Part shown: piece after piece, positions 26,700-37,045 of the stretch | How the letters are laid out: every line of letters begins with the position of its first letter | How positions within the stretch are numbered: position 1 is the first letter of the stretch | Assembly: GCF_000166195.2 (NCBI RefSeq) | Contig: NZ_CM001403.1 | Span: forward strand, 5,722,432-5,786,431 | Reading direction: 5' to 3' | From: Mucilaginibacter paludis DSM 18603 | GTDB taxonomy: Bacteria > Bacteroidota > Bacteroidia > Sphingobacteriales > Sphingobacteriaceae | Length of the DNA stretch: 64,000 nucleotides | Notes under the pieces: generated by a model | The model's database searches: none | What the model was told of the DNA's origin: nothing | The model's input: only the letters and a program-made list of their open reading frames with translations | Position numbers and translations under genes: made by a program

Positions 26700-26707
26700 T
26701 ATCTTTG
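26700..26707 (+). promoter_or_regulatory. -7 box (TATCTTTG) of the ABC-F gene
   Basis: Exact TAnnTTTG match, 6 nt before the ATG at 26714. Preceded by a small CCCCCTTCAGGGGG hairpin at about 26664. Predicts a leaderless or nearly leaderless mRNA. Confidence 0.6.
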
Positions 26708-26713
26708 CGGCAA

Positions 26714-28639
26714 ATGATTGCGATTAACAACCTTACGTTCGAGATTGGTGCAAGGGCCCTTTACGATGAAGCCAACTGGCATATAAAACCCGGAGAAAAA
26801 ATTGGCCTGATTGGCGCCAATGGAACCGGTAAAACCACGCTACTGAAAATTATTGTAGGCGATTATAAACCTACATCGGGCACTATATCAAAAGCTAAGG
26901 ATCTGGCTATGGGTTACCTCAACCAGGATCTGCTCTCGTACGCCTCCGATAAAAGTATATTGCACGTGGCCATGGAAGCTTTTGAGCGCCAAAATCAGCT
27001 GCATACCGAAATAGAAAGCCTGCTGCAAAAGCTGGAAACTGATTACAGCGAAGATTTGCTGCATAAGCTGAGCGACAGGCAAAGCGAATTTGAGGCCCTT
27101 GATGGCTACAATATAGAATACAAAGCCCACGAAATTTTAGCCGGTTTAGGTTTTAGCGAAGAGGATACCCACCGCAAGTTAAGCACCTTTTCGGGAGGCT
27201 GGCGCATGCGCGTAATGCTGGCCAAAATATTATTGCAAGCCCCGGATATTTTATTGCTGGATGAGCCTACCAACCACCTCGACTTACCATCTATCCAATG
27301 GCTGGAAGATTATTTAAAGGCCTTTGATGGCGCGGTAGTTATCGTATCGCACGATAGATGGTTTTTAGATAAGGTAATTAACCGCACCGTTGAATCGCGC
27401 AAAGGCAAACTGACGGTGTATGCGGGCAATTATTCTTTCTACCTCGAAGAAAAACAACTGCGTGGCGAGATACAAAAAGGTGAGTTTAAAAACCAACAAG
27501 CCAAAATTAAGCAAGAAGAAAAGCTGATTGAGCGTTTCCGTGCCAAGGCTTCCAAAGCTAAAATGGCGCAGTCGCGTATCAAGATGCTGGATAAGATGGA
27601 GCGTATTGAGGATGTGGATGATGATAACCCATCGGTAAACTTCAGCTTCCGTTTCTCTAAACAATCGGGCAGGCACGTGGTGGTGATGGAGCATGTCAAC
27701 AAGAGTTATCCAACCATCGAAATTTTGAACGATGCCGAAGCCGTGATTGAAAAAGGCGACAAAATTGCCTTAATAGGTGCCAACGGTCGTGGTAAATCAA
27801 CCGTGCTGCGGATGGTAGCCGGTGCCGATAACCAGTTTGAAGGTAAGGTAGAAACAGGTTACAACGTAACCCAAACCTTTTTTGCCCAGCACCAACTGGA
27901 ATCATTACACCTGGAGAGCGAGATCTTGCAAGAACTGCAATCCTTTGCGCCAAGGCATACCGATACCGAGCTGCGCTCTATTTTAGGATCGTTCCTGTTT
28001 ACCGGTGATGATGTGTTTAAAAAGATCAAGGTGTTATCCGGAGGCGAAAAATCGCGCGTGGCCTTGGCTAAAGCCTTAACCGCCGATGCCAACTTCCTTA
28101 TCCTGGATGAGCCCACCAACCACTTGGATATCCAATCGGTAAATATATTGATCCAGGCGCTGCAGCAATACGAGGGTACCTTTATCGTCGTTTCGCACGA
28201 TAGGTATTTCCTGGATAACGTAGCCAACAAGATATGGTTTATCGAAGATCATAAAATCAAGGTGTATCCGGGTAACTATGCCGAGTACGATGTTTGGCAG
28301 GCTAAACGTAAGTTGGAGCCTAAAGCAGCCGTACCGGCCCCTCAGCCTAAAAAGGAAGAGAAAAAGCCCGAACCCGTTAAACAACAGCAACACGGCGACG
28401 ATAAATCCAAACAGTTAAAAAAGCTGAACCAGGATTTGTCTAAAATGGAAGAGAAAATTGCGGAGCTTGAAGCCGCCGTAAAGCAGCTGGAAAATAAACT
28501 GGCCGAAGATGGTGTTTACAATAACCCGGCAAAATCGAAAGAAGTAAACGCCTCGTACCAGCAAAAAAAGAACGAGCTAAACCTGATCCAGCAAAATTGG
28601 GAAGCCTTAGCCGGGCAGATATTGGAACTGGAAGCGTAG
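26714..28639 (+). CDS. ABC-F family ATPase (Uup-like)
   Basis: The protein is 641 residues from the ATG at 26714, just behind a -7 box. It is a soluble ABC protein with two ATPase domains and no membrane segment. The Walker A motifs are GANGTGKTT and GANGRGKST. The signatures are FSGGWRMR and LSGGEKSRVALAKAL. Each half has a Walker B/H-loop region (LLLDEPTNHLD and LILDEPTNHLD). A linker of about 80 residues rich in Lys and Arg joins them. A C-terminal coiled coil (residues about 560-640) is like that of Uup. ABC-F proteins act on the ribosome E-site; Uup-like members are also tied to DNA-related phenotypes. Not an obvious resistance protein. Confidence 0.92.
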   Translation: MIAINNLTFEIGARALYDEANWHIKPGEKIGLIGANGTGKTTLLKIIVGDYKPTSGTISKAKDLAMGYLNQDLLSYASDKSILHVAMEAFERQNQLHTEIESLLQKLETDYSEDLLHKLSDRQSEFEALDGYNIEYKAHEILAGLGFSEEDTHRKLSTFSGGWRMRVMLAKILLQAPDILLLDEPTNHLDLPSIQWLEDYLKAFDGAVVIVSHDRWFLDKVINRTVESRKGKLTVYAGNYSFYLEEKQLRGEIQKGEFKNQQAKIKQEEKLIERFRAKASKAKMAQSRIKMLDKMERIEDVDDDNPSVNFSFRFSKQSGRHVVVMEHVNKSYPTIEILNDAEAVIEKGDKIALIGANGRGKSTVLRMVAGADNQFEGKVETGYNVTQTFFAQHQLESLHLESEILQELQSFAPRHTDTELRSILGSFLFTGDDVFKKIKVLSGGEKSRVALAKALTADANFLILDEPTNHLDIQSVNILIQALQQYEGTFIVVSHDRYFLDNVANKIWFIEDHKIKVYPGNYAEYDVWQAKRKLEPKAAVPAPQPKKEEKKPEPVKQQQHGDDKSKQLKKLNQDLSKMEEKIAELEAAVKQLENKLAEDGVYNNPAKSKEVNASYQQKKNELNLIQQNWEALAGQILELEA

Positions 28640-28727
28640 GGGTAGAAAAGGTAATTGAGCTGATTGCCGGTAGTATAAACCAACGTCGTTGCGGGTAACC
28701 GATCCGGCCAGTAGGAAAGAAGTAGAA

Positions 28728-28960
28728 ATGACGTTTGAAAAGCATCTTAAACTATGTCATTGCGAGGTACGAAGCAATCGCACGGAGGCATGTTCGCCGT
28801 GCGATTGCTTCGTGCCTCGAAATGATGCTTTTATGCTGGCTGTCAATAAGATAAGAAGTCGTCATTGCGAGGAGGAACGACGAAGCAATCTCTAAACCGT
28901 ACAGGGCGAACCTACAGAGCGGCTCTGGCAATTTGGAGAGCGCTTTCTGGTCCGGTGAGA
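28728..28960. repeat. REP-like palindromes, second cluster
   Basis: Two units (about 28758-28825 and 28861-28930) of the GTCATTGCGAGG/CGAAGCAATC family, joined by CTGGCTGTCAATAAG. The leading segment (GACGTTTGAAAAGCATCTTA) is shared with 8889-8909, so a composite block rather than single units was dispersed. A GTCGGTGGGGACACCGAC palindrome follows. No gene lies in 28640-29080. Confidence 0.8.
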
Positions 28961-29080
28961 AGTCGTCGGTGGGGACACCGACGAAGGGATAGCGGAAACC
29001 GACTACGTGATGTATATTGACTGTCAGTAACTTATACGGCTCTTGTGACGAAAAACAAAGCAATGGCAAACTAACCCAAT

Positions 29081-30343
29081 ATGATCAAACTCCGGCTACC
29101 TTTAATCCTGCTATTCATCACCGCGAAGCTTTTCGGGCAGCAAGCCATTAACGATAACCGCACCTACCAGGCAAACATCAAATCAGTCGAGTTTTATAAT
29201 ACCGCCAAAGAACAATCGTTCCCGGCTATCAACCTCAAATCAACAGATGCCCTGCTGCTCGCCTTTGACGATCTGCACGGCGGCACCCAATACTATAATT
29301 ACACCATCCAGCATTGCGATGCCGACTGGAACCCCTCGCAACTATCCCCGGCAGAATACCTGCAAAGCTTTACCGAAGATCGCATAACAGACTACCGCTA
29401 TTCCACCAATACCCGTCAAAAATACACCCACTACGAGCTCACGTTACCTAATCAAAACATTTCGCCAAAGCTCTCCGGAAATTATCTGCTTAAGGTTTAT
29501 TTAAATGGCGACGTAAACCAAATCGTACTAACACGGCGCTTTTACGTGGTGGAATCAAAAGTAAGTATCGGTGCAACCATCGTTCCGTCAAACAATAACG
29601 CGCTGCGCCAAAGCAACCAAAAAATTAACTTCCAGGTTAACTACGGCGGGTTGCTGGTGCAAAATCCCAATACAGATATCCGGGCGCTGGTATTACAGAA
29701 CGGGCGTACCGATAAATCAAAATTGAACACTGCGCCATCCAATCTGCGCGGCAGCTTATTGATTTACAATGATGTAAATACCAACGATTTTGAGGGCGGT
29801 AACGAGTTCAGGCATTTTGATTTACGGTCGTTAAAACTAAACTCCGAACGGATAGGCCGCATTTACCGCGACACCGCAAACACCGTCATCTTATTGGGCG
29901 ACCCTAACCGCAATCAGCCTGCGTATTCTTTCCAGTACGATAACGACGGTAAATTTTATATCCTGAACCAGGATGGCAGCAACCCCCGTATTGATGCCGA
30001 CTACGCACACATCTATTTTAGCCTGGCCGGTAATAAAAGCGATAACGACGGGGCCGCCTATATTGTGGGCCAGTTTAATAACTATCAATTAGACCAGCAA
30101 AGCCGGATGTTGTTTGACAGTGCTAAAGGCCGGTTTTATACCGACTTGTTTTTAAAGCAAGGCGTATACGATTATGAGTACATCTGGGTTGATAAAAACA
30201 GCAAAGCCCCCGACGAAATAGCCTTTGAAGGCTCTTACTACGAAACCGAAAACGATTACCAGATTTTAGTATACTTCTGCCGACCTGGCACCCGCTACCA
30301 GGAACTGGTGGGCTATACCCAGCTCAATACCACCAAAAGGTAA
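29081..30343 (+). CDS. T9SS plug-type protein (DUF5103)
   Basis: A 420-residue exported protein with signal peptide (RLPLILLFITAKLFGQQ). It is of the DUF5103 / type IX secretion plug family: an N-terminal beta domain (VEFYNTAKEQSFPAINLKST, DDLHGGTQYYNYTIQHCDAD) and a C-terminal Ig/CBM-like region (AYIVGQFNNYQLDQQSRMLF, YDYEYIWVD). In Flavobacteria a protein of this family closes the SprA translocon of the T9SS. That role is family knowledge; no other T9SS gene is in the window. It appears monocistronic, with a REP cluster upstream and a long gene-free stretch downstream. Confidence 0.88.
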   Translation: MIKLRLPLILLFITAKLFGQQAINDNRTYQANIKSVEFYNTAKEQSFPAINLKSTDALLLAFDDLHGGTQYYNYTIQHCDADWNPSQLSPAEYLQSFTEDRITDYRYSTNTRQKYTHYELTLPNQNISPKLSGNYLLKVYLNGDVNQIVLTRRFYVVESKVSIGATIVPSNNNALRQSNQKINFQVNYGGLLVQNPNTDIRALVLQNGRTDKSKLNTAPSNLRGSLLIYNDVNTNDFEGGNEFRHFDLRSLKLNSERIGRIYRDTANTVILLGDPNRNQPAYSFQYDNDGKFYILNQDGSNPRIDADYAHIYFSLAGNKSDNDGAAYIVGQFNNYQLDQQSRMLFDSAKGRFYTDLFLKQGVYDYEYIWVDKNSKAPDEIAFEGSYYETENDYQILVYFCRPGTRYQELVGYTQLNTTKR

Positions 30344-31083
30344 AGGCTTAACGTAAGGTGTACTATTGCAATACGTTTCCAGTTCAATCAGGGCGTTGCC
30401 TTCGGCCCGCGCTTTCCACTCATACTGCACAGAGGCCTTAGCCACAGGCCGGTACCCGTTGCAATCGCTAACGCTGGTATAATCACCAATTATTTGCTTA
30501 CAGCATGTAATTAAAACAGCATTTGCAACTGCGTATCCGGCTCAAAATTTATCACCTGTACTTTTTACACCGCTTTGCCGCTTGTTATCCTTTACCCCGA
30601 AAGCCAATTAACAATAGCGTAGGCATAATCCGTTTATTAATTGCTGCTCAATAAAAAAGTGGGCTCTATCTTTATCTGATCCACTAAAACAGGCAAAAAA
30701 CTTAAGCCAATTATTTAAAACGTCGTTTCAGCGCTTTTTTAAGGCGCTTTTTACCAAAAAATCGAAACATTTGGTCAATTTTTAAAAATCCTCGGGTGGC
30801 TTTTTTAATACGTTTGTGCCTATATAAACCAAATATAAACCCGGCAATGCAGCGCTATACATAGTTTGCATTGTAAATTAATAAACCCATGAGCAAACTT
30901 ACAATTTGTTTGTATTGCCATTTGCGACGCTATCGTGCTTCTATCGCTGTAAACAGCAAACCTTACACGTTTTATTTAAATAATAACGGGCATGCGGCTA
31001 AGCGCGTGTCTTTAGCAACTGCGCCACCCTGTGGCCAGGCTAAATTGTAAACCATTTTTATTCAACTACTTAAAAACAGCAAT
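30344..31083. other. 740-bp gene-free region, possible decayed coding remnant
   Basis: No intact gene. On the minus strand a start-less open frame of at least 60 codons runs from about 30540 down to 30344 and reads protein-like (DYTSVSDCNGYRPVAKA, YEWKARAEGNALIELE). It has no start codon and is bounded upstream by stops in all frames, so it may be a gene remnant. A GCGCTTTTTTAAGGCGC hairpin lies near 30735. A 53-codon ORF at 30889-31050 just before SusC has no supporting features. Confidence 0.35.
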
Positions 31084-34000
31084 ATGATTAAATTTAACTT
31101 ACTATTTGTTTTACTGCTCACTTGTTTTGCGGGTATCAGCAGGGCCCAGGGCATCGTGGTATCCGGCAAGGTGACCGAGAAGGGAAGCAACGAGCCTATA
31201 CCAGGCGTAACCGTTATGGTTAAAGGCGGCACCCAGGGTGCCCAAACCGCTGTTGATGGTACTTACCGGTTAACTATTACCGGCAAAGGGCCTTTAATAT
31301 TGATATTCCGGTCCATTAGCTATAAAAGCGTTGAGCAGGCAATTACCGGGAGCCAAACCTTAAACATACAGTTAGAGATGGCTACCAATACCCTTAACGA
31401 GGTAGTGGCCATTGGTTATGCCTCAATAAAACGGAAGGAGCTCACCGGTTCATCGGCATCCGTTAGTGGCGACGATTTAAAACTGGCCCCGGTAACTACC
31501 GCTGCTCAAGCTTTAACCGGCAAAGCAGCGGGCGTAAGCGTAATTACACAAAGCGGCGCGCCCGGGGCCGATATCAATATCGTTATCCGTGGTGGTACCA
31601 CCATTACCCAGGGATCGTCGCCTTTATATATTGTAGATGGTTTCCAGATGGACAATGCCTTACGCGAGGTTGATATTAATGATATTGCCTCTATCGATGT
31701 GTTGAAGGACGCTTCGTCTACGGCCATTTACGGGTCGCGTGGCTCAAACGGCGTAGTGCTCATCACTACCAAATCTGCAAAGGCGGGCAAAACCGAGGTA
31801 TCATACAACGGCTACTACGGCACTGAAAAACTGGGCAAAAAGCTACAGCTTTTAAACGTGCTCGATTACGTGAAATACCAGTACGAATTTCAAAACCTGG
31901 CCGGTAAAGATGCCAACTGGGCAGCTTATTTTGGCGGCGACATTAACGCGCCCGATTATTATACAGGTGCCTACAGCCGTATCAATGCCGATTACGCATC
32001 CAGGGAGGGGATTGACTGGCAGGACGTGGTTTTTGGCGGCCGTGCTACCAGCCAGAACCATAACATCAACATCAACAGTGGTAACGACAGAACCAGGTTT
32101 ATGCTCAGCTATAATAATACCGGCGAAAACGGCATTTTAGCTAAACATAGTTATCTTAAAAACGGTATCAGGCTCAAACTCAATCACGAGATATGGAAGG
32201 GCCTGCGCGCAGATTTTAATACCAACTTCCAGGATACCCGTACTGAGGGAGGCGGCTCATTAGGTGGCGCACTTAAAATGACTATCCTGCAACCGGTAAC
32301 CGGTGGTAAAATGTATACCAACCAGCAACTGATAGGTACAGATATCAGCGATAGCATGCTGGCTTATGATTCGCAGTATGATGTGTATAACCCCATTATT
32401 ACGAATGATGCCGTAACCAATACCAGCCTTAACCGACAATTTTCTGGTAACGGCGGCCTGGAACTGGATATAACCAAGGATATTAAGCTGCGCACATCGG
32501 GCAGTTACCTTTGGCGGCAAATACGTGCTGATTATTGGGATGATGGCCGCACAAAAACTGCCCAGAACAATGGCGGCCCATACGGCTCGCGCAATAATAG
32601 CGAAAAGTATACCTGGCAGATTACCAATACTTTAAACTGGAGCCATAATTTTGGCAAACACAACGTAGGTTTCCTTTTGGGGCAAGAGGTAAACTACAGC
32701 CAGTCCGAAAACCTGAATAACAGCTATTACCAGTTCCCGGTCAGTAACTTTGGCTTAAACGACGTGAGCCAGGCTACCAATATTAAAAATACATATAGTT
32801 CGGGGCTTAGCCGTTATAGCCTGTCGTCGTTTTTTGGACGGGGCTCATATAACTACCAGGGGCGCTACATAGCCAATTTTACGCTACGCGCGGATGGCTC
32901 GTCTAAATTTGCTCCTGGTAATCAATGGGGTTATTTCCCGTCGGTATCGGCTGCATGGCGTATCTCTGAAGAGAAATTTATGCAGGCCCAAAATGTAATT
33001 AATAATTTAAAGCTCCGCGTGGGCTACGGTACATCCGGCAATAATGATATTGACGATTATGTATATGTTACCAGTTACGGCTCGGGCAGCTACGCCGTTA
33101 ATAATGCAAACTTCCAAACGCTGGTACCTGGCAGCGTGGTGGGTAACCCCAGGGTTAAATGGGAAAAAACCGTTTCTACCGATATCGGCCTGGATATTGA
33201 TATTTTTAAGAGCCGCATCAGCTTCTCGGCAGATTATTATAATAATGAGTCAAACAACCTTTTAATTCAGAATCAGATTCCTTCGTCTTCGGGTTATACC
33301 ACTCAGTTTCAAAATATTGGCGCCATCCGTAACCGTGGCGTAGAGTTTGTTTTAAGCAGTAATAATATTGCCACCAAACAATTCAGGTGGAAAACCAGCT
33401 TCAATATTTCTTTCAACCGGTCAAAGGTACTTGCTATTTACGGGCAGAGCGATAACGATTATTTTATCAGTAATTACGGTAGCCGTATTGATTACATGAT
33501 TAAAGTTGGCGCGCCGCTTGGCCAGTTTTATGGCTATAAATACGCGGGCGTTTATACTACCGACGATTTTAATCAGAATGCCGATGGCACCTACACACTA
33601 AAAAATGGGGTACCACGCGCCAAGGCCGCAGCCCCGGCAAATGTTAAACCCGGCGACGTGAAATATGTAACCACCGCTGGCGATAAAGATGCCAATGGCA
33701 ACCCAACATGGTCGGCAAACGATCGTACCGTAATTGGCAACGCACAGCCCAAGTACCAGGGTGGTATTACCAATACCTTTAATTATAAGGGATTAGACTT
33801 AACCGTGTTTATGAATTTTTCGGTAGGTAACCAGATATTCAACATGAACTCGCAACGTTTTATAGGCCCTTACCTGCCCAACCAAAATACGCTTGCCGTA
33901 ATGAACACCCGCTTTACGCTCATTGATCCGCTTACAGGCAAGCAAACCACCAATTTGAGCCGCCTGGCGGCGCTTAACCCACAACAGCACGATCCGAATG

Positions 34001-34311
34001 CCATGTGGAGCCTGCATGCCGATAATAAAATTGCTATTACCGACGCGCTTGACTATTACCTTGAAGACGGTTCTTTTTTGCGGCTCAGCACCATTACCCT
34101 GGGTTACGCCCTGCCTAAAAACCTGATTAGCAAGGTTAAGATGAGCAACCTGCGGGTGTATTGCACGCTTAACAACATTTATACTTTCACCAAATACAAG
34201 GGTTATGATCCCGAAGTATCGGCAACGTCGAGCATATTGAATATGGGCGTTGATAACTCGGCTTATCCCCGCTCAAAGAGCGTGGTATTTGGCCTTAATG
34301 TTACATTTTAA
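31084..34311 (+). CDS. SusC/RagA TonB-linked outer membrane transporter (no STN domain)
   Basis: A 1075-residue receptor. The signal peptide (LLFVLLLTCFAGISRAQ) is followed directly by a carboxypeptidase-regulatory-like domain (VSGKVTEKGSNEPIPGVTVM), a TonB-box-like stretch (NTLNEVVAIGYASIK), the plug (DINIVIRGGTTITQGSSPLY, VLKDASSTAIYGSRGSNGV) and a barrel ending VVFGLNVTF. Without an STN domain it should not signal to an anti-sigma factor, and none is adjacent. SusD follows after 12 nt. The substrate is unknown because no degradative enzyme lies next to the pair. Confidence 0.95.
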   Translation: MIKFNLLFVLLLTCFAGISRAQGIVVSGKVTEKGSNEPIPGVTVMVKGGTQGAQTAVDGTYRLTITGKGPLILIFRSISYKSVEQAITGSQTLNIQLEMATNTLNEVVAIGYASIKRKELTGSSASVSGDDLKLAPVTTAAQALTGKAAGVSVITQSGAPGADINIVIRGGTTITQGSSPLYIVDGFQMDNALREVDINDIASIDVLKDASSTAIYGSRGSNGVVLITTKSAKAGKTEVSYNGYYGTEKLGKKLQLLNVLDYVKYQYEFQNLAGKDANWAAYFGGDINAPDYYTGAYSRINADYASREGIDWQDVVFGGRATSQNHNININSGNDRTRFMLSYNNTGENGILAKHSYLKNGIRLKLNHEIWKGLRADFNTNFQDTRTEGGGSLGGALKMTILQPVTGGKMYTNQQLIGTDISDSMLAYDSQYDVYNPIITNDAVTNTSLNRQFSGNGGLELDITKDIKLRTSGSYLWRQIRADYWDDGRTKTAQNNGGPYGSRNNSEKYTWQITNTLNWSHNFGKHNVGFLLGQEVNYSQSENLNNSYYQFPVSNFGLNDVSQATNIKNTYSSGLSRYSLSSFFGRGSYNYQGRYIANFTLRADGSSKFAPGNQWGYFPSVSAAWRISEEKFMQAQNVINNLKLRVGYGTSGNNDIDDYVYVTSYGSGSYAVNNANFQTLVPGSVVGNPRVKWEKTVSTDIGLDIDIFKSRISFSADYYNNESNNLLIQNQIPSSSGYTTQFQNIGAIRNRGVEFVLSSNNIATKQFRWKTSFNISFNRSKVLAIYGQSDNDYFISNYGSRIDYMIKVGAPLGQFYGYKYAGVYTTDDFNQNADGTYTLKNGVPRAKAAAPANVKPGDVKYVTTAGDKDANGNPTWSANDRTVIGNAQPKYQGGITNTFNYKGLDLTVFMNFSVGNQIFNMNSQRFIGPYLPNQNTLAVMNTRFTLIDPLTGKQTTNLSRLAALNPQQHDPNAMWSLHADNKIAITDALDYYLEDGSFLRLSTITLGYALPKNLISKVKMSNLRVYCTLNNIYTFTKYKGYDPEVSATSSILNMGVDNSAYPRSKSVVFGLNVTF

Positions 34312-34323
34312 AGCATCATCAAC

Positions 34324-36138
34324 ATGAAAAAAATATTTTATATCGCCTTAGCTGTAGTTGCCCTGGTATCAAGCAGCTCTTGTAAAAAGTTTTTAGACCT
34401 GCCGTCGCAATCGAAGTTTAACAGCGAAACCATCTTTGAAACTGTAAACAGGGCCGAGATGGTGGTAGTGGGCTGCTACTCACAAACCTTTAACCGGGAG
34501 TTTTATTATCAGTTGGGCATGGGTACCGACGAGTGTTTTTCTACCGAATCTGAAACTAACAGTAAAAACCAGGTAGCCAATTATGTGTATACGCCGGCCA
34601 ATATTCCAACATCAACCTATACGGCCATGTATGCCGGTATTGAATATGCCAACGTGGCCATTAAGGGCATCAAGGGTATGAAAGCCAATTCGGCTACGGA
34701 GCAAACTAAATTGGATATGCTGCTGGGCGAGGCTTATGCCATCCGGGCCATGAATTATTTAAATATTGTGCGTTTTTTTGGCGATGTGCCCTATAGCACA
34801 GAACCCGTGGCCGAAACCGGTATCTTTACCTCATCGCGCGTAAGCCGAGATATTATTTACGACGGTTGTATCAGCGATTTGCAAACTGCCATTGGCCTGC
34901 TGCCATGGAAAAGTGCCGGCCTGGTGCCTACGCCCGAGCGCTTTACCAAAAACTCAGCTTATGGTATACTGGCCCGCGTGGCCTTATACGCGGCCGGGTA
35001 TTCGTTACGCTGGGACCTCACATCTTACTCCGCCGGATCGGTAAAAATTGCCCAACGCCCTGATGCCAACCGCATTAAGGAGCTTTACAAAATTGCGGCG
35101 GATGCCTGCAAGGCTGTGATTGACCGGGGCGAAAACAGCTTGCTGCCCAGTTACGAAAATGTTTTCCGCACGCTGATCAAAACGCAGTACAACAACGAGT
35201 CTATGTTGGAGTTTGGCCAGTATGGCAATGATAATAACAGTTCGGCAGTGGGTTATACCAATGGCATTTATGCCCATACCAGTTGTATGTATGGCAAGAG
35301 CCAGCCAGCCATGGGGGTAACACCAACCTACTGGTATGATTTTGCCGCTGGCGATACCCGGCGCGATGTAACTATTTGCAATTACTCGATTAATGCCGAT
35401 AACGGCCACGAAATGAATTCGTATACCAGCAATACCATAGGCAAGTTCAGGGTTAACTGGGCCAGCAAAAACGGTACCGCCATTAATAAACGCGACATTA
35501 ACTGGCCCATACTGCGCTACTCGGATGTATTGCTGATGTATGCCGAAGCGCTTAACGAGTACAACAACAACCCTACCGCCGAAGCAAAAACTGCCTTTGA
35601 GCAGGTACGCACCAGGGCCTTTGGTGGCGATGCTACCAAAATTGGCACCACACCAACCGACTACCTGGGCTTTAGAAATGCTATTATTAACGAGCGCAAG
35701 TTTGAGTTTGGCTTTGAAGCATTAAGGCGCACCGACCTGGCCCGCTGGGGTATTTTATACGAAACACTCAGCAAAACCAAACAGAACCTGATTGATATGG
35801 CTAACAAAACCGGTGCCTATGCCAATATTGATCTGTACAGGGTATATAAACGTGCCGTTGCCACCACCTTTGAGGATCCGATGGTAGCAATACCGTATAC
35901 TGGCTATAAAACCCTCAGCCCTACCGATTCCACCACATTAGCCAGGGCTGGCAACGTAGTACTTAGGATGCACGGTGCATCAATATTGAACGCGCAAGGT
36001 TTACTAACAGCCACCGCTCCGCTGGTTATTAATTTATTCCGCGGTTTAGAGCGCGAAAAGGTGGAGATTTTGCCACTGGCTACCTCTATTATCGATGTTA
36101 ATCCCGGCCTGAAGGGCCAACAACAACCTAAATATTAA
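34324..36138 (+). CDS. SusD/RagB family outer membrane lipoprotein
   Basis: A 604-residue lipoprotein partner of the SusC 12 nt upstream. The lipobox SSSSCKK places the lipidated Cys at residue 20. The N-terminal helical repeats (GEAYAIRAMNYLNIVRFFGD) and C-terminal RagB/SusD domain (INERKFEFGFEALRRTDLAR) are clear. It is longer than typical SusD proteins of about 500-550 residues. A strong terminator ends this two-gene operon. Confidence 0.94.
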   Translation: MKKIFYIALAVVALVSSSSCKKFLDLPSQSKFNSETIFETVNRAEMVVVGCYSQTFNREFYYQLGMGTDECFSTESETNSKNQVANYVYTPANIPTSTYTAMYAGIEYANVAIKGIKGMKANSATEQTKLDMLLGEAYAIRAMNYLNIVRFFGDVPYSTEPVAETGIFTSSRVSRDIIYDGCISDLQTAIGLLPWKSAGLVPTPERFTKNSAYGILARVALYAAGYSLRWDLTSYSAGSVKIAQRPDANRIKELYKIAADACKAVIDRGENSLLPSYENVFRTLIKTQYNNESMLEFGQYGNDNNSSAVGYTNGIYAHTSCMYGKSQPAMGVTPTYWYDFAAGDTRRDVTICNYSINADNGHEMNSYTSNTIGKFRVNWASKNGTAINKRDINWPILRYSDVLLMYAEALNEYNNNPTAEAKTAFEQVRTRAFGGDATKIGTTPTDYLGFRNAIINERKFEFGFEALRRTDLARWGILYETLSKTKQNLIDMANKTGAYANIDLYRVYKRAVATTFEDPMVAIPYTGYKTLSPTDSTTLARAGNVVLRMHGASILNAQGLLTATAPLVINLFRGLEREKVEILPLATSIIDVNPGLKGQQQPKY

Positions 36139-36186
36139 TTAAAAAAGGGCAGCCTGGGCTTTGCCTCCGACTGCCCTTTTTTAATT
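36137..36186 (+). terminator. Rho-independent terminator of the SusCD pair
   Basis: AATTAAAAAAGGGCAG and CTGCCCTTTTTTAATT flank a loop of about 18 nt; it begins at the SusD stop codon. The symmetrical A/T tails allow bidirectional function, also serving the minus-strand gene at 36255. Confidence 0.85.
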
Positions 36187-36254
36187 TTTACAGGCAATAG
36201 ATACTGCCAGTTTTTTGTGATGCTTTCATCAACTTAATCACAGGGCATGAGGCA

Positions 36255-36896
36255 TTATCCGGCAGGACCTTTGCCACCGATGACCCCGGACAAGTTACCC
36301 GGTAGGGGACTGATCTGGAAAGGATCATGCCTAATCTCGTAAACTATCTTTTTAAGGTCAACTGCTATAAAGTTGCCGTCCTGAAGTTGTTGAATGTGAA
36401 AATAAATATGACCATTTAATTTTACCTCGTAAACATCAACTGGGTTAATTAATTGCTTTTCGTAATCCGTTAATTGGGCTTCAATCTTTTTATAGTCCCC
36501 ATTTCCGATATACTGTTTGCTATAGTCGTTTGTTATAATATCGTCAACACTCAAATCGTGTTTTTCAACGTCGTCAATCGAATAGCCGTTAATTACGCCA
36601 TGCGAAAAATAAAGGGTAAAATTTTGGTAAGTTTTTGACCGCTGATCAAAAACTTTTAACCTTGTGAGCTTAAAATTCCTTCCTTTAGCATCGTAAAACT
36701 GTTGGTAAACCTCGTTGTGGTAAGTAAATGCCACATAACCCAATATATCGCCCATCCCTATTAAAACCCCTCTAAACAAATTGCTGTTTATTTGCAGCTT
36801 AAACTGGGCATAGGTATTTGGCAAGCTGCTCAACGTGTTGTTTAACAGCGTAATTTCCCATTGTTTTATTTTGGTTCGTTTAAATAATCCTAACAT
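36255..36896 (-). CDS. Protein of unknown function
   Basis: A protein of 213-216 residues; the start is either Met at 36896 (LGLFKRTKIKQWEITLL) or three codons earlier. There is no signal peptide, and the sequence is soluble and mixed alpha/beta. The first 25 residues form a basic helix, and the middle is beta-rich (QFYDAKGRNFKLTRLKVFD, FTLYFSHGVINGYSID). The C-terminus ends in a Gly/Pro-rich tail. I do not recognise a family. It lies alone between the SusCD terminator and the Crp/Fnr gene, on the same strand as the latter, about 140 nt downstream of it. Confidence 0.7.
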   Translation of the reverse strand: MLGLFKRTKIKQWEITLLNNTLSSLPNTYAQFKLQINSNLFRGVLIGMGDILGYVAFTYHNEVYQQFYDAKGRNFKLTRLKVFDQRSKTYQNFTLYFSHGVINGYSIDDVEKHDLSVDDIITNDYSKQYIGNGDYKKIEAQLTDYEKQLINPVDVYEVKLNGHIYFHIQQLQDGNFIAVDLKKIVYEIRHDPFQISPLPGNLSGVIGGKGPAG

Positions 36897-37045
36897 GCTC
36901 CCCAATATAACTATCTTCGGATTGATTGTTGGGGGTTAATTAAACTTGAACAGCGTATTATTGATATTTGCATGTAATTTGCTGTATAAAAAGCCCAGAA
37001 TCCCTACAGTTCCGGTTATACGCGATGATATGTCCCGAGAAATAA

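Noticed and set aside
26714..28639. Antibiotic resistance ABC-F protein
   Set aside because: The C-terminal coiled coil and the linker resemble housekeeping Uup-like proteins, and there is no resistance context.
30889..31050. 53-codon ORF just upstream of the second SusC
   Set aside because: No signal, domain or promoter support; Cys/Arg-rich product typical of chance frames.
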